From assembly GCA_032191485.1 (NCBI GenBank), contig JAVDOI010000004.1, positions 17,015,443 through 17,079,442 on the forward strand: a stretch of DNA of 64,000 nt. Reading direction: 5' to 3'. Below, piece by piece: positions 12,101 to 23,834 of this stretch (position 1 is its first letter; each line of letters begins with the position of its first letter). Made by a program: the position numbers and the translations under genes. The notes under the pieces were generated by a model. It saw only the letters and a list, made by a program, of their open reading frames with translations. It was not told the DNA's origin and did no database searches. The DNA comes from Leptoclinus maculatus. Taxonomy: Eukaryota > Chordata > Actinopteri > Perciformes > Stichaeidae.

Positions 12101-14585
12101 CAAAGAAGAAACAAGTAGTCAAAGATACAACTTAAGTCCCTATAGGAAGTAAGCAACAGTTAACTAGCTTAGGGCCCCACCTCAGCGGCCTTTGTCGGTT
12201 GTTTGGAGCGTTGGGGAATGGTTGGTGGAGATTAGCCTGGTTTCCTGAAATTCAGTTTTATCTCCAATAAAAATTAAAACAGTAAAATACATGACAGTTA
12301 GCCCAAAACCCAATAAACATCTACTAAGAATGTTGTAATGGCAACACATTAGCATCACACAGCTAGTAGTGGCTGGTTTGGTTAGCAGTAGACTGATTGC
12401 AGGACACTTAATTCGACTAAGTCATTCACTACAGCTGTAAAAAAAAAAAGTATATGGGCTTCAGAATTGCTCCAACAGGGGTATTAGGGAATAAAATAAA
12501 AGATACTTATGAAGAAGATTACATATTTGTTTGATCACAGATCTGACAAAAGGTAAATGTAATTTTTGCAATGATTTTGTTTTGTAAACTTAACTGTTGA
12601 CTAATACATTTTTCACTTTGAGGGCTTTCTGCTGGCAAATTAAGAGTTGAGTCCTTTTCAACAATCTCTTTTCTCACTGAGGCAGACAAGTTTATCCAAT
12701 GTGTTGAGTAGTTAATAAAGTAAGTTTGTGGCTTATTTCACCTTCAGGTCTTCCACAGAAGTGGGACTTGACCACAAATCCTGGCCTCGTGACCATCATT
12801 TGCATCTTCTGTTTCTTCTTGGTCTTTCTGCTGGTGTTTGCCTTCGTGAAATGTATCCGATCATCGAGGAACAAATTTGAGAGGCTTGAAGACGTGCCGA
12901 TGGTGAGTTAGAAGAAAAGGAACCTGATGTTTCAACTGATTTTACTTGTAAAACTGCTTTTAATTACTTAAATGTAATCATAACACATTTGGATGAGATT
13001 AAAAGAAGCTAGTTATTTGTTTTTTTGTCATGCTAGCAGCGTATCGGTATGCCGGTTGGTTGGTTGGTTGGTCCAGACTGAAATATTTCAACACCTATTG
13101 AATTCAATTTTGTTATGTAATTCATAGTTTCCAGAGGATTCATTGTCATGTCTTTGGTAGTGCCTTAACTTTTCATCTATAGCCACCATTGGACGATTAG
13201 AAAAACTTAAATCTGTCCAATTCTGTGATTAATGGCCAAAGACCTCCAAACACACTCGTGTGTGTGTGTTAAATGCAAACGGTGCTGACTTGAGTCCTGA
13301 GCAATACGTGACATAGTTGCATCCCCCAGCAACGCTAGAATACACGTGTCATTTGGTTGCAAAAGCTGACACGAACATTGAGCAATCTATACCCAGCATG
13401 CTGTTTGGCGGTGTAACAATTGATAGGGGTCCCCTCTCCATGCACTACACAATGTGTACATAACGCATTACTAATAAGATGTTAGCAAGCTGCCACACCA
13501 GTATATGATGGTAAACATGGTAAATGCTATGTTATACTGGCTAAACATCAGCACTTTAGCACTGTCATTGTGAACAGCTTCACAGAGCGGCCAGAATGCC
13601 TGTAGGCTCCGAGTCTTATTTTATATTCAATGCCATTTTCCTAAAATGTATTGTAAAATTCTTGCAGACATGGCATTTTGACATAACATAAGCTCCTGTA
13701 ACACATTTTGTGCAATTGTAACCACATTTAGCCCTTACATACTGTACTATTTGATACCTTCACAGTATGGTTCGGGTCAATTTTGACCCAGACCAAGAAT
13801 TCCCTGATAGTAAGTGTCTACCAAATTTTAAAACTACAGATCTATTTAGAATGTCTAAATAGCTTATGTCTCATTAATAAATGTATGATTAATCCTTAAT
13901 AAATGTTTCAGAGAGCAGGAAGAGTGTATTCTTTAAGTTTTAAAACATTCGTTTTTGGAGAAAAACATCTACTATTACACATTATCATGTCCTGTTTTAC
14001 ATAAGACATAAAAACATAAAAGCCATAATGACTTAAATATATTTTATTGAATTTGAAAATGGCATGAGATACGGGTCAAATTTGACCCGTATCTATTGAG
14101 TCTATTGAGTGTACAAAAATGTGTAGCACCTGTTTAAAAGTATACAATTTTAAAATATTTTCATTTTTGTGTATTTTGGGTCCCTTTAGGAAAAGTCATC
14201 AAATTTCAGGCTAAAAGAATGACCTTTAGGGTATTGTTTAGGGTATTTTTACTGCTGTCAACTGTCAAAAAGGGTCAAATTTGACCCTAACAGTATGTAA
14301 GGGTTAGATGAGACATGCACAATTCAACTCCAAGCGAAGATGGAAGCTAACAAATAAATAGTTTGAGACAAAGATTGAGATTCTGGTATTTCCACCAGCA
14401 GGGGGCAACACTTGCATGAGATTGTTTATATGATTAAAACATGAACAAAGTGTGACTGGCGGCAGTACAATGTCTTGCACCACAGGGAATGTACCTGTAA
14501 ACTCTGGCATTGTGTAAGAGCTGTCATTGAAAATCTATTCACCCTCCACGTGTCTTCATCTTCATCTTTTCCCCCTCATCAGTGA
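9162..14585 (+). CDS. Small mucin-like single-pass membrane protein, 3-4 exons, unrecognised
   Basis: Coding segments are 9162-9222, 11155-11550 and 12748-12902, joining in phase to 204 residues. After VPM the best acceptor (14581-14582, after a long pyrimidine tract) places TGA as the first codon of the last exon. Reading through the donor instead would end at VPMVS, TAG 12909-12911. Residues 1-20 form a signal peptide (MHLTVLVFLFAVAVS; a second in-frame ATG is at 9174). Exon 2 encodes a Thr/Ser/Pro/Asn-rich stalk with several N-glycosylation sequons (NVS, NRT, NIT) and three 18-residue repeats. Exon 3 gives a transmembrane helix (LVTIICIFCFFLVFLLVFAF), a basic stop-transfer stretch (KCIRSSRNK) and a short tail ending LEDVPM. 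This is the build of a type I cell-surface mucin-like protein. I do not recognise a family; human CIST1 is only a guess to test. Confidence 0.75.
10284..10500 (+). repeat. Interspersed repeat of a widespread fish family, copy 1
   Basis: Contains GTTTTCTCCGGCTTCCTCCC, then CTAAATTGCCTGTAGGTGTG and TAGTCTGGCAACCTGTCC, phrases shared with copies at 43797, 47643 and 48886 in this window. The family is very common in fish genomes, probably the 3' part of a LINE-type element, but I cannot name it with certainty. It lies in intron 1 of the mucin-like gene. The rest of that intron (9223-11154) shows nothing else. Confidence 0.75.
11370..11531 (+). repeat. Coding tandem repeat, 3 units of 54 bp, in the mucin-like gene
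   Basis: Units are 11370-11423, 11424-11477 and 11478-11531. Each encodes ESTLPSASESPNITA(N/T)TT with one N-glycosylation sequon (NIT). The units differ at only one or two bases, so the duplication is recent or homogenised. The length is a multiple of three, so copy-number change would keep the frame. Confidence 0.95.
11953..12045 (+). pseudogene. Decayed partial copy of the mucin-like exon 2
   Basis: Starting at AAAGTAACAGAGATTAC, this stretch closely follows the beginning of exon 2 (from about 11176): both encode VTEITTSA.HHTS.AAKKN. It then jumps to a sequence like that near 11311 (CAGTGT.AC, then ACAAC.ACCAAC), as if an internal part had been deleted. It lacks a convincing acceptor, so it is probably a relic of exon duplication rather than a used exon. 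The rest of intron 2 (11551-12747) is featureless. Confidence 0.7.
13040..13570. repeat. Teleost interspersed repeat in the third intron of the mucin-like gene
   Basis: Phrases such as TTGGTCCAGACTGAAATAT, CATAGTTTCCAGAGGAT and GGCTAAACATCAGCACTTTA are typical of a frequent fish repeat family. Part of the same family, in the opposite orientation, appears at about 28385-28510. Recognition is from memory of its sequence texture. Confidence 0.5.
13732..14303. mobile_element. piggyBac-like non-autonomous element
   Basis: Ends are CCCTTACATACTGT and the exact complement ACAGTATGTAAGGG, and TTAG is found on both sides (13728-13731 and 14304-14307). CCC...GGG termini with a 4-bp TTAN duplication suggest the piggyBac superfamily, although TTAA is the normal target. 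Inside, GGGTCAA.TTTGACCC palindromes occur near each end (about 13778 and 14275) and in the middle (about 14075). No transposase is encoded. Confidence 0.7.
14393..14408 (+). promoter_or_regulatory. CTCF-like motif
   Basis: CCACCAGCAGGGGGCA fits the CTCF core (CCAGCAGGGGGCA). It lies next to the piggyBac-like element and about 180 bases before the proposed last exon of the mucin-like gene. Motif match only. Confidence 0.35.
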
Positions 14586-14945
14586 GCACAGTGGTTTTGC
14601 TGCTCTCTCTTTTACGCAAACAGGAAGCCTGCTGAAGCACTATCAGTGTGTGAAAAACTCTCAGAAACAGGACAGTGTGTGGTGAGCATGTATTGACTAA
14701 GCACTTTCTATAGAAATTAAAAAGTGCTAATGATGAGTGATCAGCACTGCATCAGTGTGTCAGCAGCTTTTCAGACACTCTCAGCATCCTGCAGTCTTCA
14801 GATGTCATATCAGGTGAAAGTGTGACCAAAGCATCAGGTGTCCACCGTGTGAAAAACAGAGAGCAAAACACTTTAGGATAAAACTACTGTCGCCAGCTAT
14901 CTCTAAATCTTTATTTGCACTTGAATAAAGCCGCTGTATCTTTCA
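14583..14945 (+). other. Proposed last exon / 3' UTR of the mucin-like gene
   Basis: The exon begins after a long pyrimidine tract and CAG, with the in-frame stop TGA as its first three bases. An AATAAA polyadenylation signal follows at 14924-14929. The model needs transcript support. Confidence 0.45.
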
Positions 14946-16284
14946 TGACGTCGGAGTAGAACAAAGTGTACCGCATGTGAACATACACAGCAGCACGTAC
15001 AGGACAACGTATGGGTCCAACAAAAAAACTGCTGATTTTGCAAATTGAGCAGGTGACGATGAGCAGATGATTTGCAGGTTTAATAAGTGACAGGAATATA
15101 TTCTGTATTTTAAAATGCAACTGTATACATAAGTGTTGTTTAGTGAAAATCTTTATTTTTCCTGCATGTGGAGCTTCCGAACAGAATCACACATCGTCAC
15201 ACTGTACATTATTTAATGTTCACTGAATTAACATTTCAATGCTGCTTTGCAACTCTGTGGGGATTTTATTTCTGTCATGTCAATTCTACCTCTTGTGTGT
15301 TTTCATTGTTTGAAGCGACAATTTGATATGTTGACAGCATAGCAAGGATAAAGTGAATGTTCTCTGTTGAAATATCCATTTATCATTTCAATCTCATCCT
15401 TTCAAACTTAGCTTAAAATGTGTGCAATGACACTGCAGAGTAACAAAGCAGAACCTTCTGTAAGAGCCACGACAAAAGGTGTAAGTGACTGGCTGTCAGT
15501 GTCCTATTTCTGACCAAATCCGCAAATCCTGTGTTCTGTCGAATCACAGACAAGAACTTTTCCATTTTGCAAAATGTTGCTGTGTTTACTTTATCAATCT
15601 CTAAAGTTAAATGAAGTTAAATTAGTTCTGCGCAGCTGTTATCCTGAACAGAAGTAAGTTAATAAAGAGAATGGATAATATAAAATAAGATAAATCTTTA
15701 TGTAAAGCAGCACACAGCTATGCAGATTCCTTGAGCCGTATTGCTCAGTTGGTAAAGAAGGTTTGCAACACCAGACATCCAATAAAGGCATTTTAACACT
15801 CCTCTGGTTGCAGGTTGTAATAAATAGTTTAGCTCCTTTTAACTTTTGCTGTTTCCTTTCATCTCGCTAGAGCAAAGTGAATGAGGCGTCTCCATTCGCC
15901 CAGCACTCAAATGACAGAGGACGCTGAAATGCAGGAGGAGTCCGTCTGCTGTACAACAGAAAAAAAACACTTGTCCACACAAGAAAAAAAACATGTTTAT
16001 GATTTTCTCTCAGGCTCTTATTACTTTACAAAGCACTTTTGTCAATGACAGGGGAGTATTTCTGCCTCATCTTTGACCTCTGACCTTCTTGTTTGCTGCT
16101 TTTAATTCTGGTGATTGAAGCTGAGTCAACCATTGCAATAACTCTTCCTCCATCATTTCTTTTGAAAAGAGAATCAGCCTAAAAGGTATGAACTTAAAAT
16201 GATTGTTTGTTAAATTGGAGATGTATATCTTCGTAAGCACCTTTGATTCATAATTGCACTCTTATGTAACAAATTACATTTGAC
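14946..16284. other. Intergenic stretch with a possible tRNA-derived SINE remnant
   Basis: No gene is seen. At about 15736-15830 the phrase TTGCTCAGTTGGTAAAG resembles a tRNA A-box region (TAGCTCAGTTGGTAGAG), with only a degenerate B-box-like sequence near 15810, so an old SINE is possible. There is no foldable tRNA. Confidence 0.3.
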
Positions 16285-16433
16285 TTTGTATCTATTTCTT
16301 GCACTGTTGATTGTTGTTGATTGTTTAATGTTATTGTCTAATGTTATGCACCACCCTCCATGACAAATTCCTTGTATGTGAAACATACATTGGCAATAAA
16401 CGGTTCTGATTCTGATTCTGATTTACGAATACA
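16285..16433 (+). mobile_element. 3' tail of an L2-like LINE
   Basis: CCATGACAAATTCCTTGTATG followed by TTGGCAATAAACGG and a (TTCTGA)n tail is the standard 3' end of fish L2-clade LINE copies. The coding part is absent, as expected for a 5'-truncated insertion. Confidence 0.75.
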
Positions 16434-16939
16434 GTAGCTACATTTTAAGTGTCTGGTGATTTAGGGATTCGTATCTGTAACAGTGCACAGGAAAATGTAT
16501 TTCCAATGTTAAAAGTGTATTTGAAATTGGATCATCATGGAGCTTCAGAGTCCATTTGATTAAATTAGACACAAAAGCAGAGATTAGATGTTGGCATAGC
16601 CTACTGGACGGACATTATTTCACATAAGACCTGAAGACTGACACTGGCAGAAACATATTTTTTTTAATTGTTCTATTTTTTTTAAATATTTCTTTTATTA
16701 CTCACTTTCAATTGTAAAGTCTATCTATATCTTTAATCCGGCAATGTTGCCAAATCCCTCCTGTAAAAAGAGATTATGTAAATAAATAGACTTCTGGTTA
16801 AATGCATATTTAACATATAACTTAAAAACATTAAAATGTTCCTCTCCCAATTATATACGCTCATTCTGCATTTTGAGGCCAGTAAAGTTAGAAAGCTACC
16901 ACAGCAGACCTCGTGGTTAGTCTAGTAAAGTTGTTTACG

Positions 16940-17165
16940 TTCGGCTGCTACACTTCCTGTCATGTGATCCGGGGCGTCGACGTCACCAGTCACGGCAGGG
17001 CACGCAGCGCTGCATGTTGCAGAGTTTGAAGTCTAACTAACTAAACTGCTGCAATAAAAATGGAAAAGAGGGATGACCGCTGCAGCATAACCTGACCGAC
17101 ACCTCAGGTCTATCGGCATTTACCTGCAAGCAAAACCCCGCGAGAAAACACGGCCGGTCGTTGCG
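16940..17165 (+). promoter_or_regulatory. pde4c: CpG-rich promoter and putative non-coding exon 1 of pde4c
   Basis: A GC- and CpG-rich island in AT-rich DNA, with an ETS-type CTTCCTGT near 16953 and a CRE-like GACGTCAC at 16979-16986. It ends in a strong donor (TTGCG/GTGAGT) at 17165/17166. A 12-codon upstream ORF occupies 17060-17095. The next + strand coding exons that fit are PDE4 exons, so I infer the 5' leader of a long pde4c transcript. Induction by cAMP through the CRE would suit a PDE4 gene but is inference. A separate non-coding RNA or another gene's first exon is possible. Confidence 0.5.
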
Positions 17166-18986
17166 GTGAGTGGAAATTAATCTTTAACATTAAACTTCAA
17201 AACTGTGATATGATGGTAGATTCGGTCAGAGAGGCAGCCGATGACTTCAATATACACTTGTTTTCAATGAAAAAGTAGTTGAAGTAGTTGAATGATTTAC
17301 AGTTTGCACTTCGGAAACGAAGATTCTGAAAAATCACGGATTTCACTGTGAGAGATCTTGTACTATCTTAGTCTTGTAGTATCCCTATAGGGACATAAGA
17401 CGTGTCTGTTGAACCTTTGAGTGATTATAGACGTATATGATCTTAATGAATGTATTATCTTATCCCTATAATACATTCATTCTATTTAATAGTGTGTTTG
17501 TATTGCTTTACAGTCTATTTTCTTTAATTTTCCAATGATATTTCTGCAAAAACATTAACTATTTATTTGTGCGTTTGTCTATTTATGTACCTCTATAGTG
17601 TGATCATGAGATCTGTGGAGCATATATTCAGTGGTAGGCCTCGTAGTTCCCAGTCCCAGTTGTGTTGGGTTGTATTGTAATGTTCTGTAAGCATGGACTG
17701 TGTCTGTTGAACGGTTGGAATAATTCAGCTTCATGAGCAAACCAACATGGAATGTATTTCCCCAAAATATTTATGCATCCCTCCTCCTGTCTTTATCTCC
17801 TTCCTTCCTCCATATCTGCTTCCTTCATTCTGCCTCTATAACACACACACATACAGAGTCTCTCTTGCTGTTTGAAAGTTACATCATTTTCTTTTTTTAT
17901 TCTATCTCTCACACACATTTACAGAACGGGAAGGTCACAATAATACTCTTTGTCTCTTCACTTGTGTTTATTCTTATTCCTCCTCTGGTTAGGATACTTT
18001 CATTTTAACCTTCTTTTTTTTGACACGTTTCATTGTTTTAATCTAAATATTGCATATACTTGGTTTTTATTTAACTGCTGTCAAAGTACTGTATGGTCCA
18101 TTTGTTTAGTGCTTTGCTCAAGTCAGCCTGTGGATTCAAACCAGCCACATGAGGAAAAATAAGAGGAGAGGAAAGTTTGATTTCTGTTGGTTTGAACTTT
18201 TTTAAATTAAGTTTATAATATTTATTTTGAATTGCTCATCTCTTTTTTTTAAATGTCTGCCGTTCAAGAGTTCAGGGATCCTTGCCTTCTTTTGGCGTTC
18301 CCTTTTAGATGTTTGAGGCGTTATTGTCAGACCAGTTTCAGCCTGAAAGTTATGCAGTGACTGACTGTTTTTCACTGCACCTGCTTTCTTCACACTTACA
18401 GAGCAGTTGTGTAATTTTGCACAGAGCCTCTTCAGGGTTACAATCGTTCTGTCAGACCTGTTTCTGTAACGTGAGAACCTTTGGGAATCCTTCAGTGTCA
18501 TCAATTCAACAATAAACACAGAAAACCAGGCATGACCCTACTGTTTGTGCCCATTAGATGTCGTGCTGCTCCAGCACTGAGCCGCCTCCTCCTGCTCTTA
18601 TCATCAATCACCATCTGAGGTTTTATCTGCAAACATTTGCAGAGCCCATGCCCAAATCTGCTTTTGTCTGTCTGTATGACTCACTGGTTATTTGAGAGAA
18701 AAAGAGCATTTGTCTTTTCGCTTCCTCAGAAATCACTGGTGAGAAGCAAAAAACAAACCCTGGGCTTTTATTGATAGGTGACTGAAAATACTTTGTTTGT
18801 CAGTTTTGAAGTTTGTCACAGCAGCAGTATTTTTTCTGTTTAGTGAAATTACTATTTTTAAATGTTGGTCTGAGTCACTCTGAGCTGGAAACCAACATGT
18901 GGGTTTAGCTAAGCTCCTCCTGTGTAATGAGGGTGTGAAGTACAAAGATATTTAGCTACAGAGGAGGTCAAACATCTCTCTCTGTA

Positions 18987-18989
<3 letters not shown>

Positions 18990-19052
<63 letters not shown>
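18990..19052. repeat. (AT)n microsatellite
   Basis: An uninterrupted AT run of about 60 bp after CTGTAGTCT, ending ATATACACCC. Confidence 0.95.
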
Positions 19053-19054
<2 letters not shown>

Positions 19055-19214
19055 CCATACACAACACCATCTCATGAATTGATATAGAAGTACAATGTGT
19101 CATGCCACATTGTCCAAGAATGTGCAAGAGAAACTATTAACAAAATGTAGAACTAGAATGTGCAAAACAGCAGCAATTGGGAAATTAAATAATATGTAAT
19201 TGAAATTGTTAAAG

Positions 19215-19440
19215 CAATACATCAACATTTTGGGAATAACACTTATTTGCTTTCTTGCCCAGTTAGGTGAGAGGATTGATGCCACTTTCATATCTGTACT
19301 CTAATTAAGAAGCTAGAGCGAGTAGACAGGTGGCTTAGCTTAGCACAAAGACTGGAAACAGGAGGAAACAGCTAACCTGGCTCTGTGCATGTACCAAAAT
19401 CCACCTACCAACACTTCTAAAGCTACTGAGCTTTAGAACA
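19215..19440. repeat. Teleost interspersed repeat
   Basis: The phrases GGCTTAGCTTAGCACAAAGA, CTGGAAACAGGAGGAAACAG and ATCCACCTACCA belong to a very frequent fish repeat, probably a SINE or LINE fragment. The family name is not recalled. Confidence 0.6.
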
Positions 19441-22400
19441 CGTTATATGTCCTTTCAAAACTGAAGTGTAAAAAGGTCAAGTTGTGGTTTTATGGGGAAT
19501 ATTTGTTGGCTGGGAGCAGTTTTTTTCTAAGTATTCAGCTACTACTATCCTATTAACGCTTAGAGACCTTAAAAGACCTGTTTTGTCTTTTTTAGGGGGG
19601 GACATGGGATCTTTAGGGGAAGATAGCAGGTCAACAGTATCGGCCACATGGTGGATGTATATATCATTTGAAAGCTGGAAACCTGGAGATTAATTTGAAA
19701 TGCAGCTCAGCAGTGTGTGTGAAGTTGTTCTAGTTATAAATCAGAAATACAAATGACTAATTAAGGAATTAATTATATTAAATTGTGACAGTGTAAAAGG
19801 GGTTAGAAAATGATTATGGAAGAATATGATGACCATCCCCATGCTATATTTTGTGTCATAAGGCTCAATTTCGCTGTTGATACCATTTCCCGTCTGTTAC
19901 ACATATTTGGTGCTAAATTTAACAATACTTTACCACTCGAGAATAGAATTGATAAAAAATAATCAAAAATCCCTCCGAAATGACCACATTACGACCTTGT
20001 TGAACACCATAGAAAGAGTCATGTTGTGATTTTGAATAAAAAATGTGTGACATTTGGAGATTTCTGTAAGATGTGCATTTTTTTGGTGATTGGATGTTGA
20101 GAGCATCTGTTCTGGAAACTGCTCAGAAACCCCCCTATTGTCAATATACCGAGGAGAAGCATATGTCCTCTGAATGTCCATTCAGAATGTTTGAGCGTTA
20201 TCTAGCCCTCTTCCCGACAAGCTAGCGTGAGATAATACAAGTATCTAAACTCTAGTTTCAAAACTGAGGCAGCTACGGACTCCGAAAGACACTATCTAGT
20301 CTCGGGGGATTAAAAAGGTACTGAAGAGGTGAATATCTATAATAATGATGGTAATTGATCAAATTAATATGAATAAAATACAATAATAATCCATAGTAGT
20401 GTGTGGGAGGTGAATGTTGTGAATCACGTTTTTCCTCTGTAGATATCTGGTTTCGTAGTGACGCTCTTGAACGTTGCTCAGACTCTTAGCGGTCCTTATC
20501 AGCCTAAATCTATCGTGCGTCACCACAACAACGACGGCATCACAAGAAGCCTTGGGTGTTAACTTTATGATGGTTGATTGTGGAATTTAAGACAAGGACA
20601 CCACTGTTGAGATGGTTAATCATTACAGACTCTGCTGTGCCAGGAGGCTATGCGCTGTGTAATATATCATGCTGCCAGTCATTGTTTTAAAAAAATGGTT
20701 AAATCAAAAGCATTTTCACTTTTAGAGTCACTGCTCTATAATGTGACATATTGGTACTGAACACACCTTAGTGAACAGAGAAATGCTTTTGAATCAAAAC
20801 CCAGAAAATAAGCCAGATTTGTATGACTGTAAACAGCTATAGCAGACAACATCTTGTATATTTTCCTTTCAACTGGATTCTGTTTGCATGTTTTATCATC
20901 AAGGCTGAATTGGTTGACCTTCCTAATGCATCTGCCTTCAATGAAGCACTAATTAGGAGACTCTTTAGTATCTGAGAGCTTACCAATTAGGCCCTTAAAT
21001 AGATGTTATAATTTGTCATTGCAGAAAAATCCCTGACTACATTAATGATGGTTCCTTGGTGGAACACTCCAAAGCAACTCTTCATCCTTAAATGTCAGCT
21101 CACGACAAAGAGTCATTACTCTGAGAAGTGAAAGGTTGCCTTACAAAGAAACTGACCCATAATGTATCAAAAATGTAGCTGCACTGTAGCTGATTTGCCA
21201 AAAGGCATCTTGACACTGGGGAAAACCATCAAAAAAGGTCTGCAGACTGTAGTGGAGATTAAAGGGGCCAGAGGGTTTCCTGGTCCACTCGAGCCTGAAA
21301 AGCAAAGGAGGAAAAACAAATTTACAAAGAAATACAGCTGGTTTCAAAAGACTTAAACATGAGGAAGGATTCATGTTCGAAAGCTCTCTCTAAATGTGAC
21401 ATTTAAATAGTAGGCCTTTTTCACAGCAGACATGTTGACTTGTCATAGAGTTGCGAAGTGGGCGGCGCTATTTTGAACACCACTGGTTCTTGAAGTAAAA
21501 GTCCCGTTCATTTTTCCCATACACAATGTTACGTGACTCACAGTTGGAGTATTTCTTTGACTCGTATCGGCATGAAACTACCCTGGTTGAATCATCAGTC
21601 CAAAAGATTAACAACTAAAATATCTGGTTCTTTTATAAAAAGTTGATGGTAGACGTTGAATTGAACTATGACTTATTTCGGCAAGAAATTCCATCACAGA
21701 GCTTAAACTACTGTTTCGTGCGCTGCTATTGGGATGCAGAAGCCAAAGATAACAGTGTTCAGAAAACTGAAAACAATCTGCAGCTTAAATACATTTCATT
21801 TTGGATTTATTCTGCAACTATGGAACCTGTTCTGTGCATAAGTTGGACAATGAAGTGCTTTGAATTTGCTACCGCACTAATTTGCGCCTCTGACTGGCCT
21901 CTTTTCCATAGCAACAGTGACCGAGACTCACAACATTGTAGTATTCAGACCCGTCCGCCAAACTGACCGTCAATACATGACTCGTCAGAAGCAAAATGGG
22001 AATAATTAAAACGAGCCATAACCTATGTGATTGTAACATACCGTTAAAAGATCATTTTGAAATGGTAATACAACATGGAAAAAAACACTCGGTGTCTCGG
22101 ACTTCACAACTCCAAAGTAGGAGAAGCTCAGTTTTTCTTTTAACACTTAGCTTAATAGCTAAATATTTCCAAAAAATAGACTAAAAACTTGGATCTGTGT
22201 TGAAATCTGTTAACAAGAATCTCATACTGGGCTTAATTGCAATCTGTAAATTAACACAAAATGTCCTTGGTGGAGGTAAAATTGTGCTTCTAAGGCCAGA
22301 CAGTAAAGCTCTGAAGCTTATGAATCTTGGATATACTGTAACTTGAAACTTTTGTGCAAACACAAACCTGTGTAGATGTGAGTCTCTATGACGTTGTTGT

Positions 22401-23463
22401 GGCCCGAAAGCAGTTTGTTTGTCACATACTGCCTCTGTACTTTCCTGTCAGATTGTGCATGTAAACACCACATCCTTTTTTACATTAAATGGGTAATTCC
22501 ACATTTCAAATATGAAAAACCTTGAATGTGCAGACTGGGATCTGCCTCCAGAATGTAAACAGCAGCTCCTGTATACTGTTGGCTTTTCCATAGAGACATC
22601 CATGTTTTCTTAAAGCAGCAGCAGGAGAGTGATGAGTAGCAAAGACATATATGTTTGTCAAGGAAATAACAATAATGTGACACCGCCTTTAATAAAAACT
22701 AATAAAGCTGCACTTTGAGACGGAAGGCTTTAGCAGCTGCCGATGGAAGTAAGGTCACAGAATGCAAAAAGGGAACTCAATAATATTTTTCTTTGGGAGG
22801 ATGATGCAGCCAAGGTAGGTAGGAACTAAAAAATGGCTTTAGATTTGGGGAACCAAGTCATTTGAAGATATCACAAGTCTGAGACCAGAAGTCAGGCACA
22901 GAAAGGCAGAAATATGCCCTCTTAATCCCAAAGTTGAATGTATGTATGGGTCTGTTTTATAAATCTGACAAAGGTAATGTAGAATAAGATCTATTGTGCA
23001 CAGGTACACAAGCCTGTTTTCTATTTTCACAGTTCACACCTATTAATTAGAATGTGTTTAGTCTACAGCCTCGTCTCAGTAGAGTTCAATTAAATGAAAA
23101 CAGTCCTCATTGATGTAAATGTTGTAGACAAAACATTAGACACACATTTCAGTATAAAACCACCATAACTACAGTCTCCAAAAAGACCATGAAGTTGAAT
23201 CAACTGATCATAATTATCTTGAAAGTGGGATTTATCCAACAAGTCCTTCAAATTTAGCAACACAATACAGCCTGATGAGAAATTATGCAAATGTCTATTT
23301 ATTGGTATACACATTAAAAGACATTGGAAAGAAGTGAACTGTAAATTTGGAGATGCTTCTCTTTTACAATGAATGTCTGATAACTTGATAGTTGACAGTT
23401 TGGGATTCTAAACATGAAGTAGTGGAAGGTTTCCATGTTGTGTTTTATGATATTTGTACAAAA

Positions 23464-23522
23464 ATAAAAAGTGAATGGACTATTATGGCCCAAAGGGCCA
23501 TAATAGTCCATTCACTTTTTAT
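23464..23522. repeat. Perfect palindrome, 28-bp arms, 3-bp spacer
   Basis: Arms 23464-23491 and 23495-23522 are exact reverse complements around AAA, the inner part reading TATTATGGCCC/AAA/GGGCCATAATA. A third partial copy (ATGGACTATTAT) follows at once at 23521-23532. Confidence 0.95.
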
Positions 23523-23624
23523 GGACTATTATACCCCGGAGCTACTGTAGGCTGTAACTAATGGCAATAAAGTCAAATTTGGATTTGAGAGTGGAATTAT
23601 GTAATGAGCCCTTTTGATGAGTGA

Positions 23625-23834
<210 letters not shown>

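Noticed and set aside
15736..15830. Possible tRNA gene
   Set aside because: Only an A-box-like phrase; no cloverleaf or intact B box, so at most a SINE remnant.
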